This document shows positions 1 through 7,061 of a stretch of DNA of 64,000 nucleotides, piece by piece; position 1 is the stretch's first letter, and every line of letters starts with the position of its first letter. The notes under the pieces were generated by a model that worked only from the letters and a program-made list of their open reading frames with translations, searched no databases and had not been told where the DNA came from. The translations under genes and the position numbers were made by a program. The DNA is from UMGS1251 sp036666555 (GTDB lineage Bacteria; Bacillota; Clostridia; Lachnospirales; Lachnospiraceae): assembly GCA_036666555.1 (NCBI GenBank), contig JAVWVS010000001.1, positions 98,784 through 162,783 on the forward strand, written 5' to 3'.

Positions 1-2
1 AT

Positions 3-203
3 ATAACAAAAGAACCGGGGATGGAAGCAATTTTCAAGAAACTTTCCATTACACCACTTTTTTATGGCGAAATGGGTGTGGGAGAAGGAACCGGAGCGGT
101 GCTATTGTTGCCCCTTTTGGATATGATGAAAGAAGTTTATGATGGGGCGGATACATTTGAAGAGGCAGAGATATTGCCCTATCAAGTGTTTGGGTGCCAT
201 TAA
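3..203 (+). CDS. cobT: CobT, nicotinate-nucleotide:dimethylbenzimidazole phosphoribosyltransferase (3' end only)
   Basis: Only the last 66 codons are present; the 5' part lies outside the window. The visible tail has the family's closing pattern: an EPG segment, then GEGTGAVLLLPLLDM, then a threonine-phenylalanine-glutamate helix. CobT transfers phosphoribose from nicotinate mononucleotide to the lower-ligand base during cobalamin assembly in the cytoplasm. The GEGTGA loop is the best-known C-terminal signature of this family. The gene ends 7 bases before a shared hairpin terminator and converges on the PHP-domain gene. The open frame is intact to the window edge. The call is good but rests on a short tail. 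Confidence 0.85.
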   Translation: MTKEPGMEAIFKKLSITPLFYGEMGVGEGTGAVLLLPLLDMMKEVYDGADTFEEAEILPYQVFGCH

Positions 204-210
204 AAATAGA

Positions 211-256
211 AAAAGAGTATCCTGCGGATATTAGTCCATGGGATACTCTTTTTTTG
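211..256. terminator. Bidirectional rho-independent terminator
   Basis: A 12-bp perfect stem pairs 211-222 (aaaagagtatcc) with 241-252 (ggatactctttt), around an 18-base loop. The plus strand continues in T, and the A-run at the 5' side serves the minus strand. It closes both the cobT transcript and the convergent minus-strand cluster, whose last stop codon lies inside the loop. Confidence 0.85.
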
Positions 257-962
257 CAATTGTTTTTAGTAAATCAGGCAGTGCTCGTGATTCTGAAAAC
301 AGTTGATAACTGGGTTCATGGATATCCACCAAATAATGAGCATCAGAACTGCTAATAATATGACAAGTCTCTAAGTATGGATTTTCCCTTTTCAAGCGAT
401 GAAGATTTTTGAGGTCGTGTACCTCCGCACAAGTGAATGTGCTATCCGGGGGAATAAACCCCAAATTGGATAAAAGACTGGTGGAGGTTTTATCAAGGTG
501 GGCCGGGTAGGCAATTCCATGATAAGAAGCGGTCAAATCATTGACCACATCAAAAGAAATATCCGTAGCACTAATCAAAAGATGATCCACTCTTCCGATT
601 TCTTCATCTTCTTCATTCAGAATCTGCTGTTTCCCAAAAATGTCTTCTTTGTTTTGAATCGGAAGCATATGGGCATACACATATTCATCGAATGCAAGTG
701 CATCCAAAAGAGTGGGAAATAAGCAAATCACATGCACTTCCTCGGAAGTACAAAGTTCCATTCCTGGAATGACAGTGACACCGTAATTTTCTCCATGAAT
801 CAATGCCGCAGGACAATTCTTACAAGAATTATGATCGGTAATCGCAATCACATCCAGACCTTTGACGGCTGCCATCCCTACGATATTAGCAGGGGTCATA
901 TCATCATCCCCACATGGGGAAAGACAGGAATGAAGATGCAGGTCATAATAAAGAGGAATCAT
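231..962 (-). CDS. PHP-domain metal-dependent phosphoesterase
   Basis: The 243-residue protein begins MIPLYYDLHLHSCLSPC and contains the PHP-family metal-binding motifs: HLHS near the N-terminus, the TDHNS motif around residue 45, and SSSDAHY near the C-terminus. PHP proteins are cytoplasmic phosphoesterases (histidinol-phosphatase and polymerase-associated relatives); the substrate here is unknown. I chose the ATG at 962 because it overlaps the stop of the upstream DRTGG gene in an ATGA arrangement and sits just before the first PHP motif; an upstream extension to 1049 has no similarity. It is the last gene of the five-gene minus-strand cluster linked to the hydrogenase. Confidence 0.85.
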   Translation of the reverse strand: MIPLYYDLHLHSCLSPCGDDDMTPANIVGMAAVKGLDVIAITDHNSCKNCPAALIHGENYGVTVIPGMELCTSEEVHVICLFPTLLDALAFDEYVYAHMLPIQNKEDIFGKQQILNEEDEEIGRVDHLLISATDISFDVVNDLTASYHGIAYPAHLDKTSTSLLSNLGFIPPDSTFTCAEVHDLKNLHRLKRENPYLETCHIISSSDAHYLVDIHEPSYQLFSESRALPDLLKTIAKKEYPMD

Positions 963-1291
963 AAGTTTCCCAATTCGTATAACTGGAAGGCGGCATCGAA
1001 AATGGGAAGTTCCGTTTCCAAGACAGCAAGTCCTTCTTCTTTGGCACAAGCAAGTTCCGCTTCACCTAGGTGAATGCCTTCAGCAAGAATGATACATGCC
1101 ACATCGGCTAAAGAAGCTACTGCCAAAGTATTTCGGTTCCCCATAACCGTTACCCATACACCATCGGCGGGTGCTTTGCTCATCGCTATGCTCAGCAGAT
1201 CACAACAAAAAATTTTGGAAATGGTTCGATTAGGATCGCCTGTACATAATACCGTAAAACAACTGGCATCTAAGATATTTTGTATAGTCAC
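959..1291 (-). CDS. DRTGG-domain protein
   Basis: A 110-residue single-domain protein with the fold pattern of DRTGG domains, which are small putative ligand-binding modules also found in phosphotransacetylases and CBS-domain pyrophosphatases. The visible pattern is a buried strand (FTVLCTG), a central VWVTVMGNRNTLAVA segment and a C-terminal ETELPIFDAAFQLYEL. The start is GTG at 1291 with a GAGAGGAG ribosome site 8-10 bases upstream. It lies 13 bases after the hydrogenase-like gene and overlaps the PHP gene by 4 bases. A second DRTGG gene opens the cluster at 3458. The role is probably regulatory, but no ligand can be named. Confidence 0.75.
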   Translation of the reverse strand: MTIQNILDASCFTVLCTGDPNRTISKIFCCDLLSIAMSKAPADGVWVTVMGNRNTLAVASLADVACIILAEGIHLGEAELACAKEEGLAVLETELPIFDAAFQLYELGNL

Positions 1292-1304
1292 GTCTGTTCT
1301 CCTC

Positions 1305-2675
1305 TCAAAAGTGAAGCAATTCTAGTTCGGTAGTTAGTTTCTGAATATAATCTTGTAAAATCCGCATGGAATCATCATTTTGACCGGATAGATTGATAGA
1401 TTTTGCAAGAAATTCAATTTCATCGGATAAACTATTAATATAATCCCGAAGCACGTAGATACAGTCATTGCTGGTGGCTTCTCCACGGACAATATCTTCT
1501 GCCAACGCTTGACAAGTAGGAGCTCCACAGGAACCACAATCCAACCCCGGAAATTTTTTGGTTAAATCTTCTACGGTCTTCATCATTTCCAGACTTTCTT
1601 TAAATGTACTGCCAAGACGAAATACCGGTTCATAATCAATGTGACTGCTCCAATTTAAATCTACATCCGGATTCGTATCTAAATGATTACGGGCTACTGG
1701 AAGGTAACGCAGTATTTTTTTCGTTTTACTTTCGGCTACATAGGCATTCTCTACAGTTAACACACCACCGACACAGCCACCGCTGCAAGCATTCAGCTCA
1801 ATGAACTTCAGTCCGTGGATCTTTTCATCTTCCAAACCTTCTAACACTCGGAGAACATTGACGATACCATCGGCAGCCAGATAACTATCTGTAATAATTC
1901 CGGCAGCTTCTCCACCACTATTACTCCAGCCAATTCCAATACGACCGGAATTAGAAAGAGGAAGTAAAGCACTTTCGTCATGAGTCATATGAGGAAGTAG
2001 CAGAGGATATACATCCTTGATTGCAACCACATTGTCAATTTGACTTTTTTTCACTCCCAGAGGGGCTTTCGCATAAGATACCTTGGAAGGACAAGGAGAG
2101 ATAAAGATAATACCAATGTCTTCCGCCGGTAGTCCGGTCTTTTCCATAGCCCGTTTTCTGGCAATCTCCGCAGCCACTTCTACCGGTGGCTTTAAAGGAA
2201 GCAGTCTGGGAATCAAAGAGGGGAATTTCACCCGGACCAGACGCACAATAGAGGGGCAGGCAGTACTGATAAAAGGTGCTTCCTCCTCGTGCTCATTAAT
2301 ATAGGTACGGGAAGCTTCTGAAACAAGCTCCGCTGCAGCACTCACTTCATAGACATCATCAAAGCCAATTTTTAGCAATGCGTTCAGTACGATGTCTACG
2401 TTGATCAGATTATTATATTGTGCATAAAGTGCAGGAGCAGGAAGTGCAACTGCATATTTAAAATTATTGATGACATTGAGAAAATCATAAAGGGGAATCT
2501 TCGCATGGTGTGGACAATAGCGAATGCAACGCCCGCAATCTACGCAGAATTCATCCGTAATATGTGCTTTCCCATTGTGTACGCGAATCGCTTGGGTGGG
2601 GCAGTATTTAATACAGTTGATACAACCTTTACAAGCATCTGCATCCAGACGTACAGAGCGGATAAATTTGTCCAT
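1305..2675 (-). CDS. [FeFe]-hydrogenase-like Fe-S protein (HydS-type, putative sensor)
   Basis: The 456-residue protein has two N-terminal [4Fe-4S] ferredoxin motifs (C15/C18/C21/C25 and C44/C47/C50/C54). A hydrogenase large-subunit-like domain spans about 70-330, and a C-terminal four-cysteine Fe-S motif lies at C380/C383/C388/C405. The H-cluster loops are altered: L1 reads TACPSI (138-143), L2 SPCPSK (193-198), L3 ELNACSGGC (293-301), so the usual L2 and L3 methionines are Ser and Asn. Such divergence suits a sensor more than a hydrogen-evolving enzyme. Start 2675 is preferred over 2687 because GGAG lies 6 bases before it. It follows an ATPase gene by 15 bases. Confidence 0.8.
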   Translation of the reverse strand: MDKFIRSVRLDADACKGCINCIKYCPTQAIRVHNGKAHITDEFCVDCGRCIRYCPHHAKIPLYDFLNVINNFKYAVALPAPALYAQYNNLINVDIVLNALLKIGFDDVYEVSAAAELVSEASRTYINEHEEEAPFISTACPSIVRLVRVKFPSLIPRLLPLKPPVEVAAEIARKRAMEKTGLPAEDIGIIFISPCPSKVSYAKAPLGVKKSQIDNVVAIKDVYPLLLPHMTHDESALLPLSNSGRIGIGWSNSGGEAAGIITDSYLAADGIVNVLRVLEGLEDEKIHGLKFIELNACSGGCVGGVLTVENAYVAESKTKKILRYLPVARNHLDTNPDVDLNWSSHIDYEPVFRLGSTFKESLEMMKTVEDLTKKFPGLDCGSCGAPTCQALAEDIVRGEATSNDCIYVLRDYINSLSDEIEFLAKSINLSGQNDDSMRILQDYIQKLTTELELLHF

Positions 2676-2690
2676 AAAAATCTCCATTCT

Positions 2691-3113
2691 TTACATATTA
2701 ATATTCATAGTAACGGTAGTGCCTACACCAATGGTGGTGTCAATATACATCTCATCCGAATATTTCCTCATATTGGGAAGCCCCATGCCGGCACCAAAAC
2801 CAAGAGAACGAACCTCTTCAGGAGCAGTAGAAAACCCCACTTCCATGGCTTTATCCACATCCTTGATTCCTGGACCTTGATCAGCAAGGACAATTTTAAT
2901 GACTTGGTCAGAAATGTCTACCGTAATGTCTCCACCATTGGCATGAATCACCATATTAATTTCACCTTCATACATAGAAATGGCAACGCGACGAATAACG
3001 TTGCTGTCCACTCCCATCATTTTCAATTTGTTTTTGACATCACTGCTAGCTTCGCCGGCTCTTGTGAAATCGTCACCGGATATTTTGTAATGAAATGTAA
3101 TGCCGTCACTCAT
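2691..3113 (-). CDS. GHKL ATP-binding protein, RsbT/RsbW-like kinase
   Basis: A 140-residue single HATPase_c domain. The N-box is seen as YEGEINMVIHANGG, the G1 box as ADQGPGI, and the G2-type glycine stretch as GFGAGMGLPNMRKYSD. There is no phospho-acceptor histidine domain, so it belongs with stand-alone anti-sigma or switch kinases (RsbT, RsbW, SpoIIAB type), which phosphorylate or bind a partner protein. The ATG directly follows the TAA of the upstream DRTGG gene, with a GGAGG site inside that gene's end, so translation is probably coupled. Its likely counterpart is the SpoIIE-type phosphatase at 10905; no STAS-domain partner is visible in the window. Confidence 0.8.
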   Translation of the reverse strand: MSDGITFHYKISGDDFTRAGEASSDVKNKLKMMGVDSNVIRRVAISMYEGEINMVIHANGGDITVDISDQVIKIVLADQGPGIKDVDKAMEVGFSTAPEEVRSLGFGAGMGLPNMRKYSDEMYIDTTIGVGTTVTMNINM

Positions 3114-3458
3114 TTACGCACCTCCGAGTAATCCATTGCTGTATAATATACCACAAGTTGTAAACATGTGGTGGGTTGTAGAAAGGATCACGATATTTTT
3201 TTCCTTTGCTAATCGAAGCATATTCTCGTCCGGACTTTTATCCCTGACAAAAATAATACAGACGATATCAAGCATTTCTGCAGTACGTACCACCTGCGGG
3301 TTACATAACCCTGTAATTAGTACAGATTGTTCTTCTGCATATGCCAGTACATCACTCATCATATCGGAAGAAAATACAAACTCTGTGTCTACGCTCAATA
3401 ACTCATCTCCAAACAGTATATCAGCATCTAAGAGCGTTTTAATTTCGTTGATTGTCAT
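3114..3458 (-). CDS. DRTGG-domain protein
   Basis: A 114-residue protein starting MTINEIKTLLDADILFG, with the segments VFSSDMMSDVLAY, VLITGLCNPQVVRTAEMLDI and CIIFVRDKSPDENMLRLAKE that mark DRTGG-like domains. The start at 3458 is supported by a GGGAGG ribosome site; a longer frame would begin upstream of the mapped promoter. It is the first gene of the minus-strand cluster. It resembles the 110-residue DRTGG gene at 959 in size and plan, suggesting an old duplication with both kept as input modules to the same circuit. Confidence 0.75.
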   Translation of the reverse strand: MTINEIKTLLDADILFGDELLSVDTEFVFSSDMMSDVLAYAEEQSVLITGLCNPQVVRTAEMLDIVCIIFVRDKSPDENMLRLAKEKNIVILSTTHHMFTTCGILYSNGLLGGA

Positions 3459-3507
3459 AAAAGCCTCCCATTCAATTTTAGTAACGGTGCCGAATTTCTT
3501 TGCCATC

Positions 3508-3536
3508 AGTATATCATTATCAAAAAGCAAAAGCAA
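3508..3536 (-). promoter_or_regulatory. Sigma-A-type promoter of the minus-strand cluster
   Basis: Read on the minus strand, TTGCTT (3531-3536) and TATACT (3508-3513) are separated by exactly 17 bases. Transcription would begin near 3500, leaving a leader of about 40 bases before the GGGAGG and ATG of the DRTGG gene. Confidence 0.65.
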
Positions 3537-3618
3537 CAGCACTTTGCACAATGAGAGCAAAAAGCAGGGAAATATTTTACGATATCGTACAAAAACAGAG
3601 TGAAATATTAGTCAAGCA

Positions 3619-3636
3619 TTGTGTAAAAATTAACAA
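3619..3636. promoter_or_regulatory. Rex-like redox operator
   Basis: The 18-mer TTGTGTAAAAATTAACAA matches the known Rex consensus TTGTTAANNNNTTAACAA at 12 of 14 defined positions, with a complete right half-site. Rex senses the NADH/NAD+ ratio and controls fermentation and hydrogenase genes in Clostridia. The site lies just upstream of the likely plus-strand promoter, so repression of the hydrogenase operon at low NADH is inferred. Confidence 0.55.
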
Positions 3637-3665
3637 AAAATGACAAAAAAACAAGTAGATTTTTG

Positions 3666-3674
3666 TGCGATAAT
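3666..3674 (+). promoter_or_regulatory. Candidate extended -10 promoter of the hydrogenase operon
   Basis: TGC followed by GATAAT forms an extended -10 element. The -35 position is only an A-run. It lies 30 bases after the Rex-like site and 105 bases before the nuoE start. No better plus-strand promoter was found in the region. Confidence 0.3.
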
Positions 3675-3778
3675 ATGGTACGATAGAAAAGAATTAGAAC
3701 GTCATGCATAGGATTGGACTTTATAAGACCAGAATATGCGCTTATGAGCAGAACAAAAACGTAAAGGGAGGTTAGGAA

Positions 3779-4273
3779 ATGCTTTCTAAGAAACAGGCTG
3801 TTCCATTTAAAGGAACGCAAGAACAAGAAGAAACATTACGAAACATGGTTCGAGAAATGAAGGATGAAAAGGGAGCGCTGATGCCGATACTTCAAAAGGC
3901 CCAGGGGATTTATGGTTACTTGCCCGTAGAAGTACAGAAAATCGTCGCAGAAGAAATGCAGATTCCATTGGAAAAAATTTATGGGGTTGCAACTTTTTAC
4001 TCACAGTTTACATTGCATCCAAAGGGAAGAAATCAAGTTTCCGTATGTCTTGGAACTGCATGTTATGTAAAAGGTTCCGGTGACATTTATAACGCAGTGA
4101 TGGAAAAATTGGGGATTGTTGGCGGAGAATGTACAGAAGATGGTAAGTTTTCATTAGATGCATGTCGCTGTATAGGCGCATGTGGGTTGGCACCAGTCAT
4201 GATGATCAATGGTGATGTATATGGAAGATTAACTGTTGATTCATTGGATGATATTCTTGCAAAATACGAATAG
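3779..4273 (+). CDS. NuoE-like thioredoxin-fold [2Fe-2S] hydrogenase subunit (HndA/HydC type)
   Basis: A 164-residue protein with an N-terminal helical bundle and a C-terminal thioredoxin-like domain that binds one [2Fe-2S] cluster through C90, C95, C131 and C135 (CLGTAC and CRCIGAC). It passes electrons between the NADH-binding NuoF-like subunit and the hydrogenase subunit in the cytoplasmic complex. The start has a GGGAGG ribosome site 8 bases upstream. It is the first gene of an operon that continues with a GHKL ATPase gene, HndB-like, NuoF-like and HydA genes. Length and cysteine spacing are normal for the family. Confidence 0.92.
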   Translation: MLSKKQAVPFKGTQEQEETLRNMVREMKDEKGALMPILQKAQGIYGYLPVEVQKIVAEEMQIPLEKIYGVATFYSQFTLHPKGRNQVSVCLGTACYVKGSGDIYNAVMEKLGIVGGECTEDGKFSLDACRCIGACGLAPVMMINGDVYGRLTVDSLDDILAKYE

Positions 4274-4276
4274 CCT

Positions 4277-4834
4277 ATGATGCCGGAAATAGCACTAAAT
4301 ATTTTAGATGTGGCAGAGAACTCTGTCCGTGCAGATGCATCGCTGGTTGAGATTACAGTGGCGGTCCAGACCAAGGAGGACACTCTTACGGTTATGATTA
4401 AAGATAACGGTTGTGGAATGAGTGAAACTCAAGTAGAAAAGGTAATGGATCCGTTTTTTACCACAAGGAAGACTAGAAAGGTAGGCCTTGGGGTTCCGTT
4501 TTTTAAACAAGCAGCAGAATGTACAGGAGGAAGCTTTACCATAACGTCCCAAGAAGGAACCGGAACAGTCGTAACAGCTATATTTGGACTTTCTCACATA
4601 GATAGAATGCCGTTAGGTGACATGAATGCTACGATACATACGCTGGTGGTATTTAATCAGTCCATAGATTTTATATATACCTATTGTTATGATGATAAAA
4701 GTTTTGTACTTGATACGAGAGAATTAAAAGAAATCTTAGGAGATGTTTCTTTCCAGACAGCAGAAGTTTCAGGATTCATCAAAGAATACTTGAGTGAAAA
4801 TGAGGCTGATACAGATGGTGGAGCAGATGTTTAA
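4277..4834 (+). CDS. GHKL ATP-binding protein embedded in the hydrogenase operon
   Basis: The 185-residue protein has an HATPase_c domain over about residues 1-115: an N-box at ALNILDVAENSVRADAS, a G1 box DNGCGMS and a G2 region GLGVPFFKQAAECTGG. It ends with about 65 extra residues rich in acidic side chains and with no recognised domain. There is no histidine phosphotransfer domain. The gene starts 3 bases after the nuoE-like stop without a clear ribosome site of its own, implying translational coupling. It is a second kinase-like switch protein beside the one at 2691. Its position between two structural genes suggests it acts on, or reads, the hydrogenase complex. Confidence 0.8.
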   Translation: MMPEIALNILDVAENSVRADASLVEITVAVQTKEDTLTVMIKDNGCGMSETQVEKVMDPFFTTRKTRKVGLGVPFFKQAAECTGGSFTITSQEGTGTVVTAIFGLSHIDRMPLGDMNATIHTLVVFNQSIDFIYTYCYDDKSFVLDTRELKEILGDVSFQTAEVSGFIKEYLSENEADTDGGADV

Positions 4835-4857
4835 GAATAATAGAATGGAGGATTTGT

Positions 4858-5238
4858 ATGAAATCTCTTGAAGAGTTGAAAGCAATCAGAGAAAAGATGG
4901 AAGGAAAAGTCGGCATGCGTTCCGAAAGTGAAAGCCAGACAAGAGTTATTGTTGGAATGGCTACTTGTGGAATTGCTAGTGGTGCCAGACCGGTACTTAC
5001 TACGTTATCAGATGCAGTGCAAGAACTAGGCCTTAAAGATATCGCGGTAACACAGACAGGCTGTATTGGTCTTTGCCAGTATGAGCCCATTGTAGAAATA
5101 TTAGAACCAGGAAAAGAAAAAGTAACTTATGTGAAAATGAATCCGGAAAAAGCAATGGAAGTTGTTCGGTTACATCTTCAAGGTGGGCAAGTGGTAAAAA
5201 AATACACATTGTCGGCTGAAAAAATAGGTGAGAAGTAG
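4858..5238 (+). CDS. HndB-like (2Fe-2S) ferredoxin-domain protein
   Basis: A 126-residue protein with an N-terminal basic helix and a thioredoxin-like ferredoxin domain showing ATCGIASGARP (C37) and QTGCIGLCQYEP (C69, C73). It matches HndB of NADP-reducing tetrameric hydrogenases, an electron-transfer subunit of the cytoplasmic complex. Only three cysteines are visible, so cluster binding may need a fourth ligand from elsewhere or be incomplete. A GGAGG site precedes the ATG, and the gene sits 20 bases before the NuoF-like gene. Confidence 0.85.
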   Translation: MKSLEELKAIREKMEGKVGMRSESESQTRVIVGMATCGIASGARPVLTTLSDAVQELGLKDIAVTQTGCIGLCQYEPIVEILEPGKEKVTYVKMNPEKAMEVVRLHLQGGQVVKKYTLSAEKIGEK

Positions 5239-5258
5239 GAAGAAGGAGGGTTAGTAAT

Positions 5259-7046
5259 ATGTATCGTTCACACGTTTTGGTTTGTGGTGGAACAGGATGT
5301 ACTTCCTCAGGCAGCCAGAAAATTATAGACAAATTGCAGGAAGAAATTAAAAATGCAGGACTGGAAGAAGAAGTTGGCGTTGTAAAAACAGGATGTTTTG
5401 GTCTCTGTGCGCTAGGTCCAATTATGATCGTATATCCGGAAGGTTCTTTTTACTCCATGGTAAAAGAAGACGATATTCCGGAAATCGTTTCCGAACATCT
5501 ATTAAAAGGAAGGGTTGTAAAACGTCTCTTATATGATGAAACAACAAAATCAGAAGATGTCCTTCCGTTGCAGGAAACAAAATTCTACAAAAAACAGAAG
5601 AGAATTGCTCTTCGTAACTGTGGTGTTATCAATCCGGAGAATATCGATGAATACATAGGAACAAGAGGATATGAAGCACTTGGCACGGTACTTACGACCA
5701 TGTCTCAGGATGATGTAATCCAAGTGATGTTAGACAGTGGATTACGTGGACGTGGTGGAGCAGGTTTCCCAACTGGTAAAAAATGGTTATTTGCGAAACA
5801 AAATGACGCAGATCAAAAATACGTTTGCTGTAATGCAGATGAAGGAGATCCGGGCGCATTTATGGATCGTTCTGTACTTGAGGGAGATCCACATGTGGTA
5901 TTGGAAGCAATGGCAATTGCAGGATATGCAATTGGTGCTTCTCAGGGATTTATCTACGTGCGTGCAGAATATCCAATCGCAGTAAAACGTTTGGAAATTG
6001 CCATTGCACAAGCGAGAGAATATGGGTTACTAGGTGATCATATTTTTGAAACGGACTTTAGTTTTGACATTGAACTAAGACTGGGAGCCGGAGCATTTGT
6101 ATGTGGAGAAGAAACTGCTTTAATGACTTCGATTGAAGGTCATCGAGGAGAGCCAAGACCACGTCCTCCATTCCCTGCATTAAAAGGATTATTCCAAAAA
6201 CCAACGATTTTAAATAACGTTGAAACATTGGCAAATATTCCACAGATTATTTTAAATGGAGCAGAATGGTTTGCATCTGTTGGTACAGAAAAATCAAAGG
6301 GAACCAAAGTATTTGCACTTGGTGGAAAAATCAATAACACCGGGTTGGTAGAAATTCCTATGGGTACCACACTTCGCGAAATTGTTGAAGAAATCGGTGG
6401 TGGAATTCCCAATGGTAAGAAATTCAAAGCAGCACAGACCGGCGGACCTTCCGGCGGATGTATTCCGGCAGAAAAGATGGATGTTCCGATTGATTATGAT
6501 AACTTAATCGCCATTGGTTCTATGATGGGTTCCGGCGGATTAATCGTTATGGATGAAGACAACTGTATGGTAGATATCGCAAAATTCTTCCTGGAATTTA
6601 CCGTGGATGAATCTTGTGGAAAATGTACTCCTTGCCGTGTCGGTACCAGACGTATGCTTGAAATCTTAGAAAAGATCACCAAGGGACAGGGAACTATGGA
6701 AGATTTGGATAAGCTGGAAGAATTGGCAGAGCACTTAAAGAGCAACTCCTTGTGTGCACTTGGCCAGACAGCACCGAATCCAGTTATCTCAACCTTACGT
6801 TACTTTAGAGATGAATATATAGCACATATCGTAGACAAAAAATGTCCAGCAGGCGTATGTAAAGATTTGCTTCAGTATAAGATTGATGCAGATAAATGTA
6901 AGGGTTGTACCCTATGCGCAAGAGCATGTCCAGGTGGAGCAATCGTGGGCAGCGTAAAAGAACCACATATGATAGACCAGAAAAAGTGTGTAAAATGTGG
7001 AGCTTGTATGGAAAAATGTCGATTTGGTGCTATTTACAAAGAGTAA
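5259..7046 (+). CDS. NuoF-like NAD(P)H-oxidising hydrogenase subunit (HndC/HydB type)
   Basis: The 595-residue flavoprotein has an N-terminal thioredoxin-like [2Fe-2S] domain (C9, C14, C46, C50) and a NuoF core with the glycine-rich nucleotide/FMN loop GRGGAGFPTG at 164-173. A [4Fe-4S] site ESCGKCTPC is at C453/C456/C459 with C499, and a C-terminal two-cluster ferredoxin domain spans about 545-590. It exchanges electrons between NAD(P)H, FMN and the Fe-S chain to HydA. Proteins of this layout occur in both simple NADP-linked and electron-bifurcating hydrogenases, which the sequence alone cannot tell apart. A GGAGGG ribosome site precedes the start. HydA follows after 15 bases. Confidence 0.93.
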   Translation: MYRSHVLVCGGTGCTSSGSQKIIDKLQEEIKNAGLEEEVGVVKTGCFGLCALGPIMIVYPEGSFYSMVKEDDIPEIVSEHLLKGRVVKRLLYDETTKSEDVLPLQETKFYKKQKRIALRNCGVINPENIDEYIGTRGYEALGTVLTTMSQDDVIQVMLDSGLRGRGGAGFPTGKKWLFAKQNDADQKYVCCNADEGDPGAFMDRSVLEGDPHVVLEAMAIAGYAIGASQGFIYVRAEYPIAVKRLEIAIAQAREYGLLGDHIFETDFSFDIELRLGAGAFVCGEETALMTSIEGHRGEPRPRPPFPALKGLFQKPTILNNVETLANIPQIILNGAEWFASVGTEKSKGTKVFALGGKINNTGLVEIPMGTTLREIVEEIGGGIPNGKKFKAAQTGGPSGGCIPAEKMDVPIDYDNLIAIGSMMGSGGLIVMDEDNCMVDIAKFFLEFTVDESCGKCTPCRVGTRRMLEILEKITKGQGTMEDLDKLEELAEHLKSNSLCALGQTAPNPVISTLRYFRDEYIAHIVDKKCPAGVCKDLLQYKIDADKCKGCTLCARACPGGAIVGSVKEPHMIDQKKCVKCGACMEKCRFGAIYKE

Positions 7047-7061
7047 TGGAGGATGGAAAAA

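Larger units (their letters stand above)
3459..3778. other. Divergent intergenic region of the hydrogenase locus (320 bp)
   Basis: This is the control region between the minus-strand regulatory cluster and the plus-strand hydrogenase operon. It holds a strong sigma-A-type promoter for the minus genes, a 12-bp perfect palindrome (3578-3589), a Rex-like operator (3619-3636), a weak extended -10 for the plus genes (3666-3674), and about 100 bases of leader before the GGGAGG ribosome site of nuoE. No open reading frame with a convincing start and no terminator hairpin was seen. Confidence 0.6.

Noticed and set aside
498..722. Open frame of 74 codons opposite the PHP gene
   Set aside because: It lies fully inside the PHP-domain gene on the other strand, has no ribosome site and no recognisable protein pattern.
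2418..3131. Long plus-strand frame of 237 codons across the ATPase and hydrogenase-like genes
   Set aside because: It is antisense to two clearly conserved genes, its translation is low-complexity in His, Thr and Asn, and no start signal is present.
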